Shown: one piece after another, positions 42,635-52,800 of the stretch
Layout: each line of letters starts with the position of its first letter
How positions within the stretch are numbered: the stretch's first letter is position 1
NCBI GenBank assembly: GCA_022495995.1
Contig: JAFEMH010000075.1
Span: 310,001 to 374,000, forward strand
Direction of reading: 5' to 3'
Length of the DNA: 64,000 nucleotides
Source of the DNA: Adenophora triphylla var. japonica
Lineage: Eukaryota; Streptophyta; Magnoliopsida; Asterales; Campanulaceae
Notes under the pieces: generated by a model
The model's database searches: none
Told to the model about the DNA's origin: nothing
What the model saw: the letters and a program-made list of their open reading frames with translations, nothing else
Program-made: the position numbers and the translations under genes

Positions 42635-43713
42635 TGTGAATACCCCGTCCCGATGCAACGCGCATTCGGAGGTTTGAAATAAATAATTATATAAAGTCGA
42701 ATCGAAATGGGATATTCATTTAGTGACACTCGATTTAAACCATATTAAAATATTAGTTTAATTTTGAGAGTCGCCACGCCACTTTGATATAGCCCAAAGC
42801 TTTGAAAAAAGGCTAAACATGTAATTGGGTTCGGGGGGGGGTCAAGTTACAACAGAAGAAGAAACGCTATCACTCCTATTGCCCGACGGATCGGTCTTTC
42901 TAGCATATGGGGTGTTGGTTGTGTGCGGTGTTTACAGGAATAGATAGAAGAAACGGGATCATGCATAAGGAGGAGGGGAGAGAAAGAATTAATTGATGAT
43001 CACACCCTAGAACATTTGAGTTAGGCCCTCGGAAGGTGCACTAATCAACGTTCATCCTTGGGGGATTGTTGATCATGGGACAATTATAACTAAGGTGGAA
43101 GGAAAGAGATAGTTCCTAGATCCATTGGGTTTCTTTGGGCGAAACCTTAGATCATCCTCGGCTATGCACCATTAAATATATTAAAACAACCCTAAATCTA
43201 GCATATATGGCATAGGCAAGAAATAAAGTAATTAAAATATTCTAAGCATGCAAACAATAATAATAAAGACAATAATAAAGAACAAGAATATTAAAAAGAG
43301 AGTCTTACCAATTGTAGCAAGACTTTGGGGTCGAATCTTGGCGATTCGAAAGGAAAAAGAAGAACTGAGGGTAAAGCAAGTGTAGTCTCGCTTCTCCCGT
43401 ATGAAATTGTGTGTGAATATGGGGAGCCGGGCACCCCTATTTATAATACCTCGGTACCTGGGCTGGGCCTCTAAAGGGTCGATCGGCGCTAGGGCTGAAG
43501 GGTCGATCGGCTCTAAATAAAAGGGTCGATCGGCTCTACCACGGGCAAAGGGCCGATCGGCTCTTCTAACTGGCGTACCTTCCAAGCTGACAGTGACGGC
43601 GCTGGTACGGACGAATTAAATGATTTTTTAGGGTTTTCTAGGGTTTCGCTAGGGTTTATTAATTAACCGGGCCAGGTATTTGGAATACCCTTTTTTCGGA
43701 CCGGGTACTAATA
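42635..43713 (-). repeat. 3' LTR of element C
   Basis: 1079 bp. The minus-strand start is TATTAGTACCC, one base off the TGTTAGTACCC of the 5' LTR. Four CGATCG motifs lie at about 43478-43561 and a minus TATA (TATAAATAGGGG) at about 43436-43447. Hairpin arms AAGCAAG and CTCGCTT (43374-43393) enclose TGTAGT, equal to ACTACA in sense. Confidence 0.93.
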
Positions 43714-44060
43714 GTAGCCCCTCGGCGACGCTTCTTGTAAGACAAGTGGGGTCGACGATAGAAAAATAGGATCCGTCCTGAAAAAATGGATTTCAGGAGG
43801 AAGACAATGATCTTGCGGATGTGAGGTTTTTGGACTTGAGCTGAGTCGCAAAAGGATGACCAGGTAGGTCGAGCGGCTGGACCCACGTCGGGCTACCTAC
43901 GTATCCCAAGAGGAATCAAGCCAAGTCGTAGTTCGAAAGAGTGGGCGTTTAGTACCCGAGAGTGGCGGACGTGCAACGTCTCGAACCAAAGATGTGATTT
44001 GTGGCGAGGCTTTGAGGATCGAATCTAAGGGCAATTCGAATAATATTGAGAGATGTACGG
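43714..44060 (-). other. Polypurine tract and conserved hairpin motif of C
   Basis: The polypurine tract (CGAGGGGCTAC on the minus strand) is at 43714-43724. A CTACG/CGTAG motif copy is at 43891-43934 (CTACCTACGTATCCC and GTCGTAGTTC on the plus strand). The layout matches the 3' tail of D. Confidence 0.75.
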
Positions 44061-44063
44061 AAA

Positions 44064-44291
44064 GGAGAATCAAGTATAGTCTTGCCTTCTCCGCGGGAAA
44101 ATATGTTGTGTGTGTGGAAAGGAAACTCAAGTATAGTCTTGATTTTTCCTTTGAAAATTGTGTGTGATGGAACAAATCAAGTGTAGTCTTGATTTGTGAG
44201 ATAATGTGTGGAAAGGAAATTCAAGTATGGTCTTGAATTTTTCCTTTGAAAATTGAATGTGATGGAACAAATCAAGTGTAGTCTTGATTCG
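44064..44291 (-). repeat. Five-hairpin array related to the LTR leader hairpin (element C)
   Basis: Hairpins at 44064-44092, 44121-44149, 44173-44196, 44215-44244 and 44268-44291. All have CAAG/CTTG next to a six-base loop (TATAGT, TATAGT, TGTAGT, TATGGT, TGTAGT). Outer arms vary together: GGAGAA/TTCTCC, GGAAA/TTTCC, CAAAT/ATTTG, GAAATT/AATTTC. The sense loop ACTACA is the same as in the hairpin just downstream of the LTR TATA box. Confidence 0.75.
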
Positions 44292-44611
44292 TGTCCCGAG
44301 AAAAAGTGTATGGGGCAATGTGGAAAAAACTGTGTGGGAATCAAAAGCCAAGCATTTGACTTTTGCGGGAGTCACCCCGAAAAAATATTAATTTAAACAA
44401 AAAAGTTTGGAATAAATTAAAAAAAGAGGTATTATTTTTTAAAAAAAGCTTTTTTGAAAAAACGGTCAAAATTTTTTTTAAATGGGGGAATTTTTTGAAA
44501 ATGGGGGATTTGTTTTTTGGGAAGGGGAAAGATTTTTTTTGAAAAGAGGGGTAATAAATACCCGGTCAACTCACTCTGACCGAGGAGACACGCGTCAGGC
44601 AGAGAGGCTGA
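44292..44611. other. A/T- and G-rich spacer upstream of C PMD1
   Basis: Purine-rich homopolymer tracts; no gene. It separates the hairpin array from the PMD1 promoter. Confidence 0.5.
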
Positions 44612-44770
44612 AGGGCCGATCGGCCCTATGCTCTGATTGGCTGGGGCCATTTGACGAGGATCGGGGTCGCCAGGGAGAGATCCTGGCCGTTCGATCAGGC
44701 GGAAGAAGCACAAAATGGGAGGGCCGATCGGCCCTTGACTCCCATTGGCTAAAAAAGCGGCCGATCGGCC
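44612..44770 (+). promoter_or_regulatory. PMD1 promoter palindromes AGGGCCGATCGGCCCT
   Basis: Perfect 16 bp palindromes at 44612-44627 and 44720-44735, and GGCCGATCGGCC at 44759-44770. The first two are each followed about 8-10 bases later by ATTGGCT, an inverted CCAAT box. No TATA is obvious before the start codon at 44895; the interval is CT-rich. The core equals that of the C and D LTR arrays. Confidence 0.65.
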
Positions 44771-44894
44771 TTAAGAGTCACGAACTCTCCTTCTCCAATT
44801 CACTTTCTTCTTCTTCCTCTGAACTTCTTCCTCTCTGCCGAGTTTCTTGAAGGTTTTCGCCGGAGTTCCCTTGATTTTGTGCCGAGATTTCACC

Positions 44895-47284
44895 ATGAAT
44901 CCTCCAGATTGGGTTGAAGATGTGATTTCTTTGATGAATCGCCCGGACCACCAACCTTTGGGATCGTACACCGGTATGGGTGATGCTTCTTATGGCCAAG
45001 GCGGAGGAGTTGGTGCTAGTGGCTACGGCGCCGGGGGTAGCCGCGGTTCTGACAGTTTTAGGGGCGGTTTTGGTGATATGGGTGGTGGTTTTGGTGGTGG
45101 TTATGGAGGTTATGGAGGTGGCAGCCATGGCGGCAGCGGTGGTGGTCACGGTGGTGCTGGTGGCGGCAGCCATGGCGGTGATGGCGGTGGGTATGGCGGC
45201 AACGATGGCGGCCATGGCGGGAATGGTGGAAATGATGGTGGTGATGATGATGAAGAGGAGGTTGATGTTGATGCCGGGGAGAGTGACCGGAGTGACGCCG
45301 GCGGGAATGCCGAGGCTAGGAGGCGGCGAGCTTCGCGTAATTATCGGCCTTCGAGGCTGTTCGTTCTGTTGCACAACCAGGCGGATTTTTACGCGGGCCT
45401 GAATTTTCATGGATCCACTGGTCTTCGCTCCCGCGTCGGGATGAAGGTACAATTTTTATTTAACAACATAATAATTGATACATGTGCAAAGTATTTTATT
45501 ATTTAAAATGCGAGTAATGACACATACCTGTGCTGTGTTTACCTGCAGATGAAGAAGATGAAGGGACGTAGTTCCCTTAAGGCGGTTGGTGAGCTGTGGG
45601 CGCTTTTGCCGGCCGGTGAGGGTGGTCCTCGCGAGATGGTGTGGAACTTGGGGTTGGGCCCCTTCTTTGATATGGTTGCACTGATGGGTCAGACCCGGAA
45701 GTGTAATGCTGTGGTGAAGGTGTGTCGTGAGTTTTGGTGGGACACGACACATACTTTCCATCTGAGTTGGGGTGAGACTACGATCACTCCTACTGACTTC
45801 GCCGTCCTCACCGGGTTGAGATTTACAGATGTAGTGTTGCCTTTTGATGAGACCCTACACTCTGATAAGGCTCGTCAGATCCAGCTGTTCGGCGCTAGTG
45901 TTGGCCCGAGCAGGAATTTCGGTGTTGACGCAGGGAAGCTGTACAAGCTTGTTGAGACTGCTATCGATCGATACAGAGTCGGTCAGTATGGGATGGACAC
46001 ACTTGTCCGGGGATTCCTCTGGTACGGCTTATCAGTGGCTCTCTTTCCCAACTCGGGCCCGGTGTGCCGATTCTCTTTATTGGGTGCTTTGTCTGACTTG
46101 GACTTAGTGCGGTATATTTCTTGGGGAGGGGCCGGCTTGGCTGAGCTGTACCGGGCCCTTGACACTGTCTCGAGGTCCAACACCTCTTCTTTTGATGCTT
46201 TTCACTTTGTACTGGAGGTACGCTAACTCTTGTCATTTTCATTACCTCTTACTTGTTACTTGTCTTTCCGTTTTTTGTAACTATCTGCTTTTCTGTCTTT
46301 TGCAGGCTTGGGTTTATGAGATCTTCGGCGTTGCGCCTTTCACCTTACGGGACCAGACTCGGGATGTGCCCGTCTTGCGGTACTGGAGGAAGGAAAACCG
46401 GGTTGAGGGGTATCCGAAGACGGTTCGTGAATCTGATTTGAGGGCCGTGTTTGATGGTCCCAGTAGACCTGAGTTTTTACTCTTTCCATGGACCCCTGAG
46501 GCTTCTGAGGCTGTTGGTGCCGTTCGGGATGTTACTGCTTCCCGCAGACTGCTGGTTGGATTGCTTGCCGATGAGATGTATCTGGGCGAGCGGGTGTCGA
46601 GACAGCACCATGCGTGGGCTCCTCTTTATGCGCCACAGCACCCTCCCAAGAATATGTGGTACCCAGACCGACTGCCGAGGAGGATGGAGTATCTATATGG
46701 GGTCCCCGCTTATCACTTCCGCCTTGACATGCCTTATGTAGATTTTGTGGCTCTCTTTCTGAGATCACCGCAGGTGGTGCGGCGGGCTGCTGCGGATGCC
46801 CAGGCTGCTGGTATGGGGGAGCAGGATCCGGTTATTCCTGAGCAGATGGGTGCTCCACCTCCCGAGATAGTAGATATGCCTCCATTTCCCGACCACTTCT
46901 TTGTACATATGGCCGACGGGGAGGTGAGGGTAGACTTGACACCCACAGAGGCTGACGAGGTCGAGGGTGCTCATCTTCCTCCTGGCGGTGCTGGCGGGGT
47001 ATGCCTTTTATCTTTCCTCTTCATTTCTGGTACTTATACTTTAGCTGTGATGTAACTCTCGCCCTTTGATTTTTCAGGTCACTCGGGAGTCTTATGTGCG
47101 GTCAGTGAGGCACAGCAATGTACTGACCCGTCTGCTGAGGAGTGCAGTGGCGGCGCTTTCTTGCCAATCCCGGAGATCGGTAGATGTGGATCCGGCACAG
47201 TGGAGACAGCGCTCCCAGGGTGAGGGTAGCTCGACATCCGGATTTTCTCGCGGTCGTGCCTCGACTTCCCGTAGGGGTCATTAG
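44895..47284 (+). CDS. Intact four-exon plant mobile domain protein, antisense in element C
   Basis: Exons 44895-45446, 45549-46217, 46306-46998 and 47078-47284 are all phase 0 with GT...AG introns, giving 706 codons. Exon 1 starts MNPPDWVEDVISLMNR, then has a glycine/histidine-rich stretch (residues about 33-117) and an acidic patch (DDDEEEVDVDAGE). The PMD core begins in exon 2 (FWWDTTHTFHLSWGETTITP, then TDFAVLTGLRF) and runs through exon 3 (AWVYEIFGVAPF to the VDLTPTEADEV region). Exon 4 is serine/arginine-rich (SRGRASTSRRGH). PMD proteins (aminotransferase-like; MAIN/MAIL type in plants) are nuclear and some affect transposon silencing. The start was chosen as the ATG in ACCATGAA, past an upstream in-frame ATG at 44847. 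Its role in the element is unknown. Intact frames and introns argue for selection or recent activity. Confidence 0.88.
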
Positions 47285-47628
47285 GATTTTTCATTTTTAT
47301 GTAGTACCTGTTAGGAAAACGGAGCATGCAGACTCTATATTTTATGCTGACTCACTCATGTATGCAATTGATTTATGTACTAGTTTATGGATTTAATATA
47401 TATAAAAGTTAGTCTTTTCTATTTATGTACATTTCTATTTTTGGACATTATCTATTTTTGTACACTGCATTGGACACACGAGGACAAAGCAAAATAAAGT
47501 AAAAATTGAAAATAGAAAATAATAATAAATAAAGAATAAAGATAAAAAATAAAATAAAAGAACAAAAAAGGTGGGGCCTTGGAATCTGTTGAAGCTGCTG
47601 AAGTGGAGCCGTTTTCTGGAGAGGCCAA
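47285..47628 (+). other. 3' flank of PMD1 and spacer to PMD2
   Basis: A/T-rich 3'-UTR-like sequence followed by an A-rich tract (47490-47570). No gene seen. Confidence 0.55.
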
Positions 47629-47631
47629 AGA

Positions 47632-47817
47632 GTCGATCGGCCCAAATAAAAAGGTCCGATCGGCCCAAAATTATAGGTCCGATCGGCCCTATGCTGAAAA
47701 GGCGGCGGTTGGTCTTCCTGGAAGGGGCCGATCGGCCCTCCGATGTCCTTTCCCTACACGGATTATTCTGGCAGTCCTTTTCCTGTACGGATTTTAATAT
47801 CAAACCCATATAAATAC
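47632..47817 (+). promoter_or_regulatory. PMD2 promoter: four CGATCGG palindromes and TATA box
   Basis: GTCGATCGGCCC at 47632, TCCGATCGGCCC at 47655, TCCGATCGGCCC at 47678, and GGGCCGATCGGCCC at 47725-47738. A TATA box (TATAAATAC) is at 47809-47817, 75 bases before the start codon. Array then TATA repeats the layout of the D LTR promoter. Confidence 0.7.
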
Positions 47818-47891
47818 CTTACCCAGCGACGGCATAAACACACTTTTCTCTTCTTCGTACTGTTCTCTTTTCTCTGCCTTGGGCAAGCACA

Positions 47892-49313
47892 ATGAATTCT
47901 CATCCCTCCGTCTTGATGGAGAAGCAAAACAATTTTGAGAGTGATTTGGCCGTTTGGGTATCCAAAGTACCTCGTTCTGTTCGCCATGCTTTTGATAAAC
48001 GCTTTGGGGTGAAGTGTATTTGGTCTCTTTTGCCCATGCATCCCAACTGGAATCTCCTACATGCTGCAGCTGCTTTTTGGGACGAATCCAATCACGTTTT
48101 CAATTTTTCTTACAACGAGATTACACCCACCTACGAGGATTTTCTTGCTCTGTGCGGAGGGGATGATGTCAGTTTGATAGCGGTTCCGCAGGATCGAGTT
48201 CCATTGGTGACAAGGGTGGCCAAATTTCTGCGCATCCCTACAGCTGTGGCTAGAGGTTTGGTTGAAGGTGTAGACATAGATATCTGTGATCTGCCGGGGA
48301 GATTTGCCCATGGTGATGACTTTGACTCGGATTTTGCTTTGGATTGCCTGGCCCTCTGCTTATTTTCCAAGGTTCTGTTTTCTCCTTATGTGGGTGTAGC
48401 TACCAGTGGATGCTTGGATATGGTTGATCAGGCCCGTTCGGGGAGGAGCATCATTCCGGTTCTCTTGGGCGAGACACTCCATGGTATATCTCAGATAGCT
48501 AAGGGTGCCCCGCTTATGACTAGGGGCAGTGCCAAATTACTGACCACGTGGCTCGAGGATCGACTTTTTGTTCTAGAGATTCCCCCTTCGAGTGTTAGGC
48601 CTTGGTTTCATGGTTGTAGGAGGAAGATTGATCCGCTTTCCGGCTTGTCAGAACGGGAGTGGAAGATGTATTTGGCGGAGGTGGATACTGATAGGATTCA
48701 TTGGCGAGTACAGCATTGGGGCCTCTCCTTCATTCGGAGCCTTCAGCTTGGGCAATGCCTGATTCGTGTACCAGCTTTTGAGACCACCACTTTTTATTAT
48801 GCAGAGCGGGTACTTCGGCAATATGGCATGGAGCAGGTCCGTCCTCAAACTTGGGGGACTTCTGAGTTTGATGATTCTGCAAAAGTCCTTCCAATGGACG
48901 TTGGTGTTTCAGTTTTGATGGTAAGCTTATGGAGTTCTCATGGGATGCCACGAGTCTATCTTGCACAGCGGACCCTTAGCACTCATTTGTCGCATGCTTA
49001 TTTGACATGGTATGAAGAAAACTTGGGACCGATGAGGGAGACTTTGTATGACTTGAGACGGAGATTGGTCCCTAACATATCTTCGAGCCGTTTTCTCAGA
49101 GACAGGGAGGCTTTGGGGATTTCACTAGACACAGTGGAGGAGAATCCTCCCAAGAAGATGGAGCGGAAGTTGAAGGGTAAGGCGATCGAGGAGGTTCCCC
49201 CATGGAAGAAGAAGTATTCGCCTTATTTTAAGAGAGAGAATAAGAAGAAGCCGACTCGACGAGCTGCCAAGAAGAAGAAGGACGGAGATGAGGGGCCTAG
49301 TGCCAAGGAGTAG
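47892..49313 (+). CDS. Intact PMD-like protein 2, antisense in element C
   Basis: A single exon of 473 codons. It starts MNSHPSVLMEKQNNF, then VRHAFDKRFGVKCIWSLLPM and AFWDESNHVFNFSYNEITPT, then YEDFLALCGG. This is the pattern of PMD or the related DUF7745 family seen in plant retroelement-linked genes. The last 60 residues are lysine-rich (KKMERKLKGK, then ENKKKPTRRAAKKKKDG), a likely nuclear localisation signal. It is convergent with pol, whose stop is at 49825. The decayed homologue in B (12618-14150) keeps the position and orientation. Whether it binds DNA is not shown by the sequence. Confidence 0.85.
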   Translation: MNSHPSVLMEKQNNFESDLAVWVSKVPRSVRHAFDKRFGVKCIWSLLPMHPNWNLLHAAAAFWDESNHVFNFSYNEITPTYEDFLALCGGDDVSLIAVPQDRVPLVTRVAKFLRIPTAVARGLVEGVDIDICDLPGRFAHGDDFDSDFALDCLALCLFSKVLFSPYVGVATSGCLDMVDQARSGRSIIPVLLGETLHGISQIAKGAPLMTRGSAKLLTTWLEDRLFVLEIPPSSVRPWFHGCRRKIDPLSGLSEREWKMYLAEVDTDRIHWRVQHWGLSFIRSLQLGQCLIRVPAFETTTFYYAERVLRQYGMEQVRPQTWGTSEFDDSAKVLPMDVGVSVLMVSLWSSHGMPRVYLAQRTLSTHLSHAYLTWYEENLGPMRETLYDLRRRLVPNISSSRFLRDREALGISLDTVEENPPKKMERKLKGKAIEEVPPWKKKYSPYFKRENKKKPTRRAAKKKKDGDEGPSAKE

Positions 49314-49824
49314 ACCTTATACGTCCGAGTATCCACCCACAGTCATATGCAGACACATTAGTTATTTATTTTGTCTTTTAATTTTTTAGTTTCTTTTGCA
49401 AGTTATTTAGTCATTAGTATAGTCGAGCTTAGACTCATCAAATAAGTGTAATCATGCATTGATTGTGGGAATGAAAAAAGTTTATTTCTTTAGTAAAAAA
49501 CAGATTGGATTTTTATTTATTTTTTGGACCGCGCCGATTAAGGCTGCCTACGTTCCCCTTTTACAATGAGAACCAAGGGGCTCAGGTCGTCGTAGTTCAT
49601 TTTCATCAAGCTACTATTTTTAGAAAGGGGAGATAGAAGCGGGACAATTTTTATTTTATTTGCTCTAACTTTTGCCTAGACCGCCCTTTACGGGTTTTCA
49701 ATCTAGCGAGCTTTTGAACGCACCCTTTCTTTTATTGCTAGACCGCCCTTTGCGGGTTTTCAATCTAGCGGGCTTCTTTTTGCGTTTTTTTTTTTTTTTT
49801 TTTATTTAGAGGGGGAGGAAGAGC
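49314..49824. terminator. Spacer between convergent PMD2 and pol with paired hairpin repeats
   Basis: Two copies of TAGACCGCCCTTT(A/G)CGGG followed by TTTTCAATCTAG (about 49676 and 49739). The CTAGA/TCTAG arms can pair outside CGCCC/GGG. A CTACG/CGTAG motif lies at 49542-49598 with inner arms CCCCTT/AAGGGG. The block sits where two transcription units meet tail to tail, and the same block is present in B. A terminator or polyadenylation role is inference. Confidence 0.5.
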
Positions 49825-52800
49825 TTAATCATAGTAGCGTCTGAGCTTGCTGAGGTTGGTGGGCTCCTTGAATTCGTTGCCGTCCAAATCTGCCATTTTA
49901 ACTGCTCCACCCGAAAATATCTTCTTGATCACATACGGGCCGGTCCATGTAGGGGCCCACTTCCCAAGAGGATTGAACTTGTTGGGAAGTTGCTGCTTCA
50001 AAACCAAATCTCCTTCCTTAATGTCTAAGGGCTGCACCTTTTTGTTGAAAGCCCTTGCTGTCCGTCTTTGATAGGCTCGGATGTGTTCCATGGCTTTGAG
50101 TCTGCGCTCGTCAAGTGTGGCCAACTGATCATATCGACTACGGAGCCATTCAACTTCTGCTACTTGATTCTCTAATAAGATCCTCAAAGACGGGACTTCC
50201 AACTCAACCGGGAGTACTGCCTCCATCCCATATGTCAGAGCAAAAGGAGTTTCACCTGTAGCTGTACGAACGGAGGTTCTATATCCCCAAAGTGCCAGTG
50301 GTAGTTTCTCGGGCCAGTCCCTACCTCGAATTGCTGTCTTTCTGATTATCTGCTCAATCGTTTTGTTAGCTGCTTCGACTGCTCCGTTGGTCTGAGGCCT
50401 ATAAGGGGAAGACTTGTGCCGGGTAATCTTGAACTCTGCCAATAATTTGTCACAATCTCCGCCGAAGTGGGACCCGTTGTCCGAGATAATCTCATTTGGT
50501 ACTCCATATCTGCACATGATGTCCTCCTTAATGAACTGTGCCACCTTTTTGGAAGTCAACACCTTGTAAGATTTTGCCTCGATCCACTTGGTGAAGTAAT
50601 CCACTGCTACTAATACAAAACAATGCCCGTTGCTTCCCGGCGGTGTAATCTTGCCAATCACATCAATCCCCCATGTCGCAAATGGCCAAGGGGTTACCAT
50701 GCTATACAACTCGTGAGGGGGCACATGGTTCAAATTGGAACACATTTGGCATTTGGGACATTTCCGCACAAACTGGATGCAGTCGGCTTCTATAGTGACC
50801 CAATAATAACCCAACCGTGTGATTTTCTGTCTCAACATTCTGGCATTCATGTGTGGACCGCATAAGCCATCGTGTACTTCTTCCATGATCATTTCTGCTC
50901 GTTTCGCGTCTACACAGAGTAACAGGAGACCATCGTAGTGTCTTTTGTACAACATATCATCTAGTAGAACAAACTGTCCGGCCAATCGCTTCAATGCCTG
51001 CAAACTTTTGGCTTTCACGTCACCTAGAAAAGACACATTACCCTTCTTGAGATACTCATAAATCTGTATGTACCACGGATCCTTATTCTCCTCGGTGTCA
51101 GCTTGAATCTCGCAGCAGTAGGCTTCGTAGCAGTAAGCGGGGTTCTCTCTTCGGCCAACTCTGAACGGTTTTACAGACATTCCGTGAGGGATCTCGACCA
51201 AAGAAGCCAGTGTGGCTAAAGCGTCGGCAAATCTATTTCTGTCTCTGGGTAGATAATGGAATGTTACCTCCCTGAATTGCTTAACTAGCTCTTCCATGTG
51301 AATCTGGTACTGCTGCAGGTAGGGGTCAACAGTCTTCCACTTCTTAGACGTCTGATTGATAATTAAAGCTGAGTCTCCATATACCTCCAACTCCTTTACA
51401 TTACGCTCCAAGGCTGCTTCTAAGCCAGCTATGCATGCCTCGTATTCAGCCGCGTTATTGGTGGTTGTAAAATTCAGCTTGATGGCGATGGGGGTGTGCT
51501 CATCTTTGGGATCAACCAAAAGGATTCCCACTCCATTGCCCCTCTTGTTCGCGGCTCCATCAAAGAATAGTTGCCATCTCTCTTCCGTATCAATGCTAAA
51601 AATCCCTTCGTCTGGAAATTCTGGTTCAAGCCCCTGTTCTTCTGTACTTGGAAACTCTGCTAAATGATCCGCCATGGCTCTCCCTTTAACTGCTTTTCTC
51701 GGCACATAGGTGATATCGAATTCCCCCAGAAATACCGACCACTTGGCTAATCTCATGGACAGAGAGGGTTTGTCGAACAAATACTTAATTGGATCCATCT
51801 TTGACACTAGCAGAATCGGATGCGCTGACAAGTAATGCTTGAGCTTATTAACCACCCAAACTAGCCCGGTACAGGTCTTTTCCAATGCTGAGTAGTTTAG
51901 CTCACTCCCCTGCAATTTTCGACTAACAAAATAAACGGCGTTCTCCACCCGAGAGTCCTTGGCTTCTTGTGCCAGCATAGCCCCAACGGCTGTATCAGTT
52001 ACTGTTAGGTACAATAGCAATGGTTTCTCCGAATGTGGGGGGCGAAGGATAGGGGGATTGACCAAGTATCTCTTGATTTCCTCAAAGGCTTCTTGACATT
52101 TCCAGTCCCAATCTATACTTGCGGTCTTCTTCATCAATCTAAAAATCGGCTCACACATGGTAGTTAATTGATTAATGAAGCGGCTGATGTACTGTAACCG
52201 TCCCATGAATCCCTTAACTTCTTTTTCTGTGCGTGGTGGCCTCATCTCCATGATGGCTTGAATCTTCCTTGGATCTGCCTCAATCCCTCGTTCGGTGACC
52301 ATGTAGCCCAGGACCTTTCCTCGAATAACTCCAAATGTACACTTGGCAGGATTCAGACGCATTGCGTGCTCGCGCAGTCTGTCGAAGAACTTTCTTAAAT
52401 CAATGAAATGCTGACCGTCTGACCCCTTGGAATGAATGATCATATCGTCGACATACACCTCAATCTCTTTATGGATCATGTCATGGAATAATGCTGTGAC
52501 CGCTCTCTGGTATGTAGCCCCTGCATTTTTCAATCCGAATGGCATTACAGTGTAACAGTATGTTCCCCATGGTGTAGTGAAAGCCGTCTTCTCCTGGTCT
52601 GCCTCCGCCATCTTGATCTGATTATATCCTGCAAAACCATCTACAAAAGACTTGACCTCGTAGTTGGCAGTGGCATCTACTAGCATGTCGATATTGGGCA
52701 ACGGGAAGTCGTCCTTTGGGCTAGCCTTGTTGAGATCTCGGAAGTCAACACAAACTCTAACCTTGCCATTCGATTTACTGACCGTCACAATATTAGATAA

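Noticed and set aside
44778..45452. 224-codon minus-strand frame rich in isoleucine, alanine and threonine
   Set aside because: Mirror of the glycine-rich exon 1 of PMD1. Codon bias and homology support the plus strand.
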